This document shows, piece after piece, positions 37,201 to 46,882 of a stretch of 64,000 bases of DNA (position 1 is the first letter of the stretch; each line of letters opens with the position of its first letter). The notes under the pieces were generated by a model that was given only the letters and a program-made list of their open reading frames with translations, searched no databases and was not told the DNA's origin. Source of the DNA: Morella rubra (taxonomy: Eukaryota > Streptophyta > Magnoliopsida > Fagales > Myricaceae); contig CM025855.1 in NCBI GenBank assembly GCA_003952965.2, forward strand, positions 37,086,287-37,150,286, written 5' to 3'. The position numbers and the translations under genes were made by a program.

Positions 37201-38488
37201 ATGAACGCACGGTAATAGTGTGTGTCATAGAATTCCAATGTCAATGTCATAAATATCTTGGACATCCATTTCACCTAACAGATTCATTTATGATTGATTG
37301 GTTGGATTTAAAAATTGTAGTAGGTATGCCTACTGCAATTTTTTGGAAGGTATTATCCCCCTTTTTTGCAAGGTGTGAATCAATATACAATTTTTGGTTG
37401 CCTCGTGAAGCTTGGTACGATTGAATATGGATAAATGTTATGAAGGGCATATTCATCTGTTTTGATTTGTATATTTTGCTCTATCTTTTATTTGACTGCC
37501 TTTATATTTTTGGATGGGTAAAAAATTAGTGTTGCCGATGAACAAATATTACTTAATAGTTTTTGGTTGGTTGATGTATGCATTTCGTATAGTGTGTGAC
37601 CAGACTCTGTTTTGGGGTCTTCTTATATAATTAATAGTTACAAATGAAAGAAGGAATATTAGCTGCAGATTGTTATACAATAACAATTTTATTTTTAGAT
37701 TTCAATGTACAAAGCATTTCAAATGTTCATTATTGTAAGTCTAAATAACAACCCAAGAGGGGGGGGGTGAATTGTGTTTTAATAAATTTTAAAACTTTTT
37801 AAGATAATTTAAGTAGTATAATAGTAAAGCATAGAACACAACAAGAAGAGATATGAACGAGTAAAAAGAAGAGATAGAGTTAAAGAGATGACACCGTAAT
37901 TTTAGGTGGTTTGGCTAACACTTGCCTACGTCCACCCCAAGGCTATTTACTTCCTTGGCTTCTTTCACTATTCTTTAAATAGCAAATACACCTTAGCTTC
38001 CGGGGTGCTAAGGAACCTTTACAAAGCGTTTTTCGAGCTCACGCTTTAACTCACTTCACAAATCCCAAAACCTAAGGGATTTCTTCTACCCAACGAGTAG
38101 GACAAGTGTTTACCCAAACACTCAAGTGTTTACAAAGGATGAATAAAAAGGCAATATCAACGATTGACTCTTAAAGCCGTATAAAGCAAGTGGAAAGTAT
38201 ATTGGTGCACAAGAGGACAAGATTCTATGTAGAAAGCTGAAGTTTGGTAGGAGAATCACAAGCTTTCTTAGTATGAGAAGTCTTCTCTCTTCTTCAAGGC
38301 ACTTTCTCTCTCTAGAAGTTAGGTCGAAAAGTAATTGCAAAGCGAATAGCACGATTGTTTTCTTTTTCTCTCTAACTCTTTCTATATATACTCTCTTTAA
38401 CTTCAACGGTCTTTAAGTAGCTTTATAGTACCGTTTGAAGGGTTTAAAAGACTTTTTGAATCATTTTGAATAAGCTGACGACGTTCCA

Positions 38489-41400
38489 TGTGATACCCCT
38501 TCCCTAAATTTCCCTATTTCTCTAATTTCCTTAATTTCCTTGAATTCTCGTATTTAGCCAATTAATGATTATGATCGTGATCGTCTCTATTTTATCGGTT
38601 TCTATGCATTTAAAATTCTTCCATTCTCTTGTTAATATCTTAGTATTCCTATTACTTGATTTAAACTTGTGATATTTTACCTAAGTATACTTCATTAGCT
38701 CATATTTAACATTTTCTAAGTATTAGATTTGATTTCTTTGACACATGATTTATTTCGGTTCTAATTGCCCTAAGGAATTTCGGTATGTTTAATCTCTTCC
38801 CTTTTCATTCTCTTGTTTACATCTAAATTTTTACCTAGTGTCAATCTTGATTATTCTATCACTAATCTCGGTTAATACTTGACTAATTACCTATTTCTTT
38901 TCTCTAACATATACATTGATTAACTTTACAATTTAGCTAATCATTTTGCTAACCTAAGTCTACTTTGATGTCATGTGGGTCCCACTCTCTCTCTCCTCCC
39001 TAGGTCACACGGCACACACACAAGGAGATCTTTGTTTTGTCTTGTCTCCTTTGTCCTTTTCCCTTGTCCCATGTTCTTGGCTTGTGATGCATGAATAGTA
39101 AGATTCAAAAATGGACCAACCGGCCATGCTTGCTTGTAATCACATTTGATTTGATTTTGAAGTGATTTTAGCTTGTGTAAGTAACCTTAATCATTACCTA
39201 GGGAAGGGTGAGTGTGCCATTTGGCTCCTCCAGCCCTTGTGCCGCCCAAGCCACCCAATCAAGGGGCTTGCTTGTGGCAGCCACCCCTTGACCAAATGAT
39301 GGCAAGGTTGGCTATAAAAGCCAACCCTTGCCATGCATTTCTCACACCAACAGCCGGCCATTTGAGTTGAGAGAGTGAGGAGTGTGTGCTGAGAGCATTC
39401 GGCCAAGAGGGAGAGAAAGAAAGAAGAAGAGGAGAGAAGAGGAGAAGAAGAAGAGAAGGAAGGTGGAAAAACTTCCATGCCAAGGTAAGTTGGCAAAGGG
39501 GTTTCGGCCAAGGCCTTGAACACCCCCTTGCACCACCTCTTTCCTACTTCCTCATCATCATTTCCACTTCTTCTTAGCCCCTAGTTCAGTGTCATTAACC
39601 AATAGATCTTGTGTTAATAGGAGAACATCAAGAGCTACCCGAGATCACCAAGGTAAGGGTTTAGGTTCTTGTGTTTTGTTGAGGATGGATAACATGTTCT
39701 CTTGTATTGATTGATCATATATATTTGTGTGCATAGAACTGTGATTCAATGATGAACATGTTAGGGTTATGTTGGATTCAAAGTTTTGCAAAAAGAAAAG
39801 TTCATAGGTGCTATGAAGTATATACTAGTCTAGACATCTTGCATGTTAAGGCTTAATGAATATTTCTTATAACATGTGTATAAGATTGCTTGCTGAGTTG
39901 GTTTGATTATTCAAAAGAGATTTGGACATGTTTTATGAGCTATGGCAGTGGTGATAAGCCTAAGCTTGAAGCCTTATAGACCACGGGTTGGTCAAGAAAA
40001 ATGGCTTATGGTGTTGCATGTTGCACTACATGATTTTATGATTCAATGCCATGCATATGTGATATGAAATGTGGAGCAATAATGAGAATGATGATGGCCA
40101 AGAAGCTTTAAAGTATCCCTGATCAAGAGAAGGCCAAATGGGGCCAAAGAAAGGAGCCATGGGCTCAAGAAAGAGGTTATGAAGTTGAAAGCATGAAAAA
40201 GATGCATTATGCATGTTCCTTGATGACATTGCAAATAATCATTGTTTGCCTTTAAGTTCTTGAAGAATCCACATGTTATGTGCTCTATGATTTCCTTTAT
40301 GTTGATAGATTAAAATTATTTTTAGCCTAAAGTTTCGAAAAGTATAGATTAATCAAAAGCATGAACACCTATCTAGGGCATTTAGGCAAACATAGGTGCT
40401 GCCCAAATCGACCCTAAGCTACAGGTTGTATTTTTGCATGAAACTTTCCAGATAGCATCCTTGTCTAATATTAGATCCCTGTAAAAATTTCAGCCCAAAA
40501 TGATGAAGGAAAAGGTCGAAAATGCCCCTGGAGGTCTCTAAGGGCAGATTCGACATTTTGCCTAATTCGTTAGGGAAAAAGGGTCCAAAATGAGAAAATG
40601 ATTACATAGTTGGATAGAGCACGAAAAATTGATGGGGAGCCCAAATTTAGTTCAAACCAAGTTGAAATAAGGGCCCAAATCACAAGGCCCGTTTAGGAGC
40701 CTAAATGGACTTTAGGCCCAATAACCCTAAAATAGCATCAAGCCAATAACACTTTGGGAATAGGCCCAGCAGGTCTAAGGAGGCCCAATAGGCCTTCAAT
40801 GGGGTTTAATGTCTTAGATCTTACTAGTTATTATCATGGTTGTTTCAATTGTCAATGATTATTCTTTAAACCTGTTATGCTTCTTTCAAGTTTATTGCAA
40901 ATTGTGTGCATTGTTGGGTGAATGATACATGTATACTTTAATGTTTGGACATGAGATTGCATTCATAAGAGGAAAAACAAATGTGAGGAACCCTTAAGCC
41001 TACGAGGTGATTCCCCGAATGGTAGTGACGGTACCGGGCACTTAGGAGACGTGCAACCCCCACAGCAGGGAGTGGGTGGGCTCCTTTATGAACGCTAAGG
41101 CGTAATGTTAAGGGTCCTGGTGCTGGAGGCACGGGACAGTCCATAGAAGGGGAGGGACGCACAACCCGACTCTGGGGGTGAACAGAGCAGACATCGGGAA
41201 CTCCTCAGGAACCTATGATGGTGTGATGCATTGCATATTTTAATTCATCCAAGTTCATACTTATTATGCTTGAAGTTAGTTTTCACACCATGTTTAAGTG
41301 AATTATATGCACTGTATTTGTTTGATCATGTTTCCCCACCCCCACCTTACTGAGTCAATAGGACTCACCCTTTTTCTCTTATGTTGTTTTTGCAATGTTT

Positions 41401-42228
41401 GGCGAACGTGGGTATTGAAGAATGAAGCTATTCGAGGACGAGTTAACCTACGATTTTTACCCTTATATCCTGGTACTCAAGATCCGAACGTGGGTTTCGG
41501 ATCTCCTTGGAGTATCAGTGGAGCATGAGGCCCACTGGTTCTTTAGGGAGCCCTCACCCATCCCCTGTACCCCCACCATCCCTGTACCCCCACTATACCC
41601 CCGTTACCCCGATTTGAGGACTTTGGTTTACCAGATGTACCGCCCGAGTGGCTAAGGTTCGATTACGTTCCCCCGGCCCCGCCAACGGGAAATAGTAGTA
41701 CCACTCCGGGGTCCGAGATTATTGATCTTACATCAGACTCAGACGAGGAGGATTAGTACCCCTCTTAGGCCTGTTAGAGTGTTTCGGGTATCTGTTTCCT
41801 TGTAATCAGTTTTCAAATTGTACGAAGCTCCCGAATTTTTGTAATGTAGCCTTTTATGTAGTCCCGGGAGGACGACCTGAACTTTCTTTGTATCAAGATG
41901 TCCTTGTTATTTCAGGTTTTCAATCTCCTTCGTGTCTCTTTCCTCATCCTTTATTTCAAAGTTCTTATTTTTACTCAAAGGCCTAATCTAACACTTTCAA
42001 TCTTTTCGGATTGTATTAACTTATTGCCTTTTTCTAAAAACATAGAGTTTTTACCCTAAATCTTTTCCAATTTCCCATTACGATTCTATTTTTTTTATAT
42101 GCCTTCCACTAAGTTTCATGGTAAATCAACTAAGACTTTCTAGCGACCTTTGTGCCATAATCCCCGGCTGTGTGCATACCATTACTATAGGTGAGCCTAG
42201 GGGGTAAGTATGAGCACGGGACGTGACA
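38489..42228 (+). mobile_element. 3.7-kb solo LTR, Ty3-gypsy (Tekay-like) fossil
   Basis: The unit starts TGTGATACCCC, ends GGGACGTGACA, and is flanked by a perfect 5-bp duplication TTCCA (38484-38488 and 42229-42233). Inside are a promoter-like CTATAAAAGCC at 39312-39322, a purine-rich segment soon after it, a GC-rich conserved block near 40980-41210 and CCACCTTACTGAGTC near 41342; counterparts of the last two occur in reverse orientation in the 46883-49721 unit. No gag or pol and no primer site follow, so it is a solo LTR left after loss of the interior. The perfect duplication makes it one of the younger insertions here. It sits inside the repeat that itself sits inside the CACTA element. 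Confidence 0.7.
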
Positions 42229-42255
42229 TTCCAGGATTTTTTCAAAATCGTGGCA

Positions 42256-42490
42256 TGTGTCGACACATGATCAGCATGTGTTGACACTTGAAAAATTTGA
42301 TTTGGAGGTGTTCTCTCGAGAGACAGTGCAATGTGTCGACACCATAACTTGGTTTGGAATAGGTATCTCGGGTGTCAGTGCAATGTGTCGACACCATTAA
42401 TCAATGTGTCGACACCATAAAGCTTTGTCTAAAAATGTTGTCTCGGGTGCCAGTGCAATATGTCGACACCATGATTGAATGTGTCGACAC
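42256..42490 (+). repeat. Array of TGTCGACAC palindromic motifs
   Basis: Six copies of TGTCGACA or a one-base variant occur within about 235 bases, most inside a larger repeated phrase (CAGTGCAATGTGTCGACACC, repeated with ATCTCGGGTG upstream). The spacing is irregular. The other two copies of this repeat family carry AGTCGAC or GGTCGACC motifs at the equivalent place. Confidence 0.75.
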
Positions 42491-43528
42491 TATCAATACT
42501 TGAGAGAAAAATTACTTCTTTAACAGTGTCCAATCCATTTCAACATAATTTCAAGCACCTACAATATGAAAAATTGATCTCATCAAATTGTGTATTGGTG
42601 CGCAAGTCCACTTAGAAATATTTTAGAGAGATAACCTCAATATTTGAAATAAATCTTTAGAAAAGTGGATTGACAATATAAAAACCAAAAGTTTTCAAAA
42701 ACTTAGAAAATTTGTTATCATCAAAATCAAATATGGATTGTTTGCAAAACAACCTCAGGCTAACAATTATATATTGCTTTGAGTACATTAGACAACATAT
42801 GGCTTAAAAAAAATCATTATACAACATATGATCACGATTTCCAGCTTTTGTCGAGGAAAAAAAATTTAACCTATCGATGAATTCCTTTGCACCATCATGA
42901 AAAAGAAAACCTATCAATGAATTCCTTAGCATCGTTGTAAAAAAAAACACAACCTATCAATGTCCTCTGCACGTCGACGAAAAGCAACAACGTCCTTTTC
43001 CCATCCGGCAATATTGGTAGCCTGACTTGAATTTGCATCTGTCTGTGAAATCCTACACAATGAAAAGCATTCACGACTTCAATTTTCTTTGTAGGTGAAA
43101 ATATGTCGACAAACAAATGTTTTTGACGTTGCAATTGTAACGCAGACCACACAAATGGGGGCCGACATAACAATTTGTCGACATTATAAGCGTATCACCG
43201 ACCACCATCGTCTCTTAAAAGCGCTTCTCCCAATTGGTGTTGCTTTTTTGACCAACGGGTGTTCCGGTTGGAGTAGATAGCCTTTATGCCAACAAAGAGG
43301 AAAGTGGTTGCGTGTAGTCAATCCCGACACAGTAGTGTCAACCAATGTCGGACCACAACATAACGTCGACAAACATAAACGAGGACGTTATTTGTGATCA
43401 ACGGAGACGACAGGTGCCGTCGTTGAAGAACGACTTTCTTGTTGTGCAACTAGGGCCAGCACAATCCAACTTGAGGCCTTAGGCGACATAAAAAATTAGG
43501 TTTTTTTAAAATATAAATTTAAAATTTA

Positions 43529-43834
43529 GGCGAAAAGTTACTTTGAGCCCTCTAACTACCAATGCAATTTCAAATAGAGTCTAAACTACTAATCTTAACA
43601 CATTGAGCCCTCCAACTTCCATAAGTAATCATAATGCACCCTGAAATAAAATCTAAGGGTCAAAATCATGCCACATCGCTCATTCACAATGCACGTGGCA
43701 CGATTTTGATCTTTGAATTTTTTTAGGTGCGCAAATTGATGAAATTTGGTTCTGCTCAATATGTCAAAGGTGGTAGTTTATACCCATATTTGAAATTGCA
43801 TTAATAGTTAAAGAGCTCAAAGTGATGTTTCCCC
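43529..43834. mobile_element. 306-bp MITE, Mutator-like
   Basis: The ends GGCGAAAAGTTACTTTGAGC and, in reverse, GGGGAAACATCACTTTGAGC are inverted repeats that continue imperfectly for over 100 bases, so most of the unit can fold into a hairpin. It is flanked by a perfect 9-bp direct repeat TAAAATTTA (43520-43528 and 43835-43843), the duplication size of the Mutator superfamily. It has no coding sequence. It lies about 80 bases beyond the end of the CACTA element. Confidence 0.8.
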
Positions 43835-44224
43835 TAAAATTTATTAATTTTCATATTAAATATTTAAAATCTATTTAAAAATAATTTTTCTAAATTTTTT
43901 GGAGGTAAATTTACTTATCAAACTTTTATATTCAAGATTAGTTAATATGTTACTTTGAATATAGAATGGCTAATCTATTTACTCTTTCTTGTGACATTGT
44001 CGATCGTGAATAAGATTTTATTAATTAAAGTTTTTTAAAAAAATTTCTTTTAGCCAAAGCAAGGCACTGGTATTAGTAAGAGTATTTTGTTAGAAATGCA
44101 TGCATTCGAAAGATAATATAATTTAATGTTTCAATTGGAGTATTGATTTTAATTTTCAAAAATATTTTTAATAATTTTAATTCTGAAAATATTTACAAAC
44201 CATCTATGTCATAATATTCACCAT

Positions 44225-44530
44225 ATTTTAAAGAACTTTTAGGATTAAGATACTTATATATATATATATATATTATTATATCCTCTCTAAGGATCTTAAT
44301 TTTTAACATTTAATAAGAAACTAAAAATATTTTCCTATCCTGTGAATTGTTCAAATATGTTTCGAATTAAACAAATAGCTTGCTTTATTGTGTATATGAA
44401 ATATTCAATTTTTAAAGAGTCTTCAATGGATTGTATTGTTTCATCATTAACACTTTCTTCTAACTTATTTTTATACAGATTATATGTTTTTCACGAATAT
44501 AAGTTATATTTTAAAGAACTTTCAGGATTA

Positions 44531-44583
<53 letters not shown>

Positions 44584-44831
44584 ATATATTTTATATATCA
44601 TCCTCTTAGGATCTTAATTTTTTTAACATTTAATAAGAAATTAAAAATATTTTCCTATCCTGTGAATTGTTCAAATATGTTTCGAATTGAACAAATACCT
44701 TACTTTACTGTGTATATGAAATATTCAATTCTAAAAGAGTCTTCAATGGATTGTATTGTTTCATCATTAGCATTTTCTTCTAACTTATTTTTCTACAGAT
44801 TATACGTTTTTCACGAATATAAGTTGTATTT
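44225..44831 (+). repeat. Tandem duplication, unit about 283-320 bp
   Basis: Copy 1 (44225-44507) and copy 2 (44508 to about 44831) share ATTTTAAAGAACTT, a TA run, then a long stretch including TGTGAATTGTTCAAATATG and GGATTGTATTGTTTCATC. They differ by scattered substitutions and by the TA-run length (short near 44250, about 60 bases at 44533-44592). The parallel open frames in both copies come from the duplication and resemble no known protein. Confidence 0.85.
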
Positions 44832-46781
44832 CAATTTCAATAGTAGTCTCTTTAGATAAAATTAAAGCAAATGAAAATCGAATTTCTCTATAATTTTTTA
44901 AATAATAAATAAGCTATATATATGAAAAACGAGCTAAGAAACATACAAAACACCTTGAATCATGAAAACAATTAGTACTAAGAAAATATGTGATATAAAT
45001 TCCCACATCGGTAAGATCTTACAATCTAAAGATATATAATTTAAGTGTTTTTTACATTTATTTAATTATTAGAAATTCTTGATTTTTGTAGGTATTTAAT
45101 TACTCAATAAGATTAAAATTGAGCTAATGGAAAGAGAAGAATTCGGGCTATGCCGAGAGAGAGCAAATTCTAGTTAAATTGGTCTAACTAGAACTACAGA
45201 CCTTGGATTTAAGTATCATTTTGCTTGTTAGAAAGCTAAGATGCAGGCCTTAAACTTTGATGAAGAGCCCAAAACACAGTTCTGTCATTTTGAAGCTCAA
45301 AATCTACAAAAAACGGAGAAGTCCGAATCTATCTAGAAGTTTACTACAGCCCAGACTCTATTTCAGTTTTTGGCCTCTATCTAGAGTTCTACAAGTTAGA
45401 AAAATGCAAGCCTACATGCGTTGGAAAGCTAAGAACGAGATTTAAAACTTTTGTGAGGATCAAACTCGAAATTATATCATTTTGATGCTCTAAATCTAGC
45501 TGAAAGTCGGGTAATAAAATCAGCCAAGAATTTCGAATTTCAAAAGTATTTTCAAGTTTGAAAAGCAAATTTGTTTTGAAAGTGAAAAGAGATTCTGTTT
45601 AAAAATTCAAAAAAATAATTTGTTTAAAATTCGGAAAGCAAATCTATTTTAAAATTTGTAAAGTAAAATTTTGCTTAAAAATTTGAAAAGAGATTCTGTT
45701 TTAAAATTTGAAAATTGATTTTGTTTCAAAATTTGGGAGAATCAATTTTGGATTGAATTGATTTCAACTTCAGATGGTGGAAGGGTTTTAAAAGGGGAAA
45801 AGACATAAAGAATAGAAAAATGGAAACAAATTTTAGAGGAACGTCGTAGTTGAGGATTTCTGCAATTTCAAAGTTTTTCTTCTTTCTCTAATTTTTAGTT
45901 GTTGAATTATTATTAACGATGTTAAATTTAATTTATCTTTGAAAATAATTGGATTGTTTTATTAGTTTTCTTATTATAAGTCATTGGAATTTTATATGAT
46001 TTGAGTATGGATGTAATGAATATAATTTGTTAATTGTAATTTGATGATTTCGATTTTCATTCTTGCAATTTACTGGCCATGAATTATACTGCCAAAGTTT
46101 GATGAATCTACAAACTAATATTAAACTATTTTTAATTAAAGCAAATGAAAATCGAATTTCGCTATAATTTTTTAAATAAGAAATAAGCTTTTAATTGATA
46201 TATATATAACATAATATACATACTTTAGATTGTAAGATCTTACTCAGTGAATTGACAACAAACAAAATATCATACTAAATATTCATGCCTAATAATGACT
46301 CAAAATTTTCAATCTCATATGTAGCTAACACATGACTCTTTATCTAAGGATCTTTACTTGTTTTTCTAATTGAATTAAAGCATACATGTTGAGAGAGATC
46401 GACAAATAAGAACAGCAGATAATTGTTCTCTCTAGATACAAGCAAATAGAGCACAATCTTCAAATATGTGGAAAATTTCTTTGCTGTGAGGAAGAAAAAT
46501 CACGGGACCTAGTCTAGTAAAAATCTCCACTATCAGCTAAATAATAGAAACACAATGTCTTCTATAGTCACAACTAGAGGCTACAAACACATATCTCTTT
46601 AAATGATATCAATTTTTACAAATACAATGACAATTGGAGAGAATATACCGAACTTGCAGTTACTGTTCGCGGACACGAACCCCAATTTCCAAGCTCGAAA
46701 TTTGATCTCCACAGTTCAGATTATATTTCCCTGTGTTGTGAACCTTTCTTCTAAATTTAGCTTGATCAGACCAAGATGAAG
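44832..46781. other. AT-rich region with direct and inverted repeats
   Basis: A 56-bp segment at 44860-44915 recurs at 46134-46189 with two differences. A 20-bp segment at 45012-45031 recurs inverted and exact at 46223-46242. TCCCACATCGG at 45001 is a common head motif of plant retroelement LTRs and TRIMs. From 45550 to 45730 a degenerate unit of about 35 bases (TTTGAAAAGNAAATTNTGTTT-like) is repeated several times. No gene recognised. The layout suggests an old inserted unit with rearranged ends. Confidence 0.5.
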
Positions 46782-46882
46782 NNNNNNNNNNNNNNNNNNN
46801 NNNNNNNNNNNNNNNNNNNNNNNNNNNNNNNNNNNNNNNNNNNNNNNNNNNNNNNNNNNNNNNNNNNNNNNNNNNNNNNNNN
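46782..46882. other. Assembly gap (N)
   Basis: 101 consecutive N. The sequence left of it is AT-rich unknown DNA; the sequence right of it is LTR-like, so the missing end of the LTR unit at 46883-49721 probably lies in or across the gap. Confidence 0.99.

Larger units (their letters stand above)
37739..42765 (+). repeat. GAGGGGGGTGAATTG repeat family, copy 1, split
   Basis: The left part (37739-38488) starts AACAACCCAAGAGGGG and includes TTTTAGGTGGTTTGG and a CCTACGTCCACCCC stretch. The right part (42229 to about 42765) continues with an array of TGTCGACAC motifs and ends near TTATCATCAAAATC. The same order of landmarks occurs at 59173-60260, and partly at 57560-58560. The two parts are separated by the LTR at 38489-42228, whose 5-bp target duplication (TTCCA) lies within this copy. 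No protein coding seen. This head sequence is common in plant genomes, but I cannot name the family with certainty. Outer borders are estimates. Confidence 0.55.
29420..43446 (+). mobile_element. CACTA (En/Spm) DNA transposon with nested insertions
   Basis: The left end is CACTACAAGAATTTC (29420). The right end, read in reverse, is CACAACAAGAAAGTC (ending 43446), so 12 of 15 positions agree. Both ends are flanked by the 3-bp direct repeat CAA, the duplication size of this superfamily. The motif GCCGTCGTT(G)AAGAAC occurs inside both ends (29631 and 43416), with other CGACG-type motifs around it, as expected of CACTA subterminal repeats. Inside lie decayed TNP2 and Ptta-type transposase genes on the + strand. 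The 14-kb span includes at least four later insertions (30047-31485, about 36000-36523, about 37739-42765, and 38489-42228 inside the last). The right terminus has lost the perfect CACTA core and the transposase is broken, so the element is immobile by itself. Confidence 0.75.

Noticed and set aside
39194-39577. Overlapping open frames on both strands near 39.4 kb
   Set aside because: They come from the purine-rich tract of a solo LTR and carry no recognisable domain.
42256-42490. CRISPR-like array of short repeats
   Set aside because: Repeats are only 8-9 bases and palindromic, spacing is irregular, and the host is a plant; this is repeat-family structure.
44342-44859. Two similar small proteins in tandem
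   Set aside because: They arise from a tandem DNA duplication; the sequence is AT-rich, one frame runs into a TA repeat, and no family matches.
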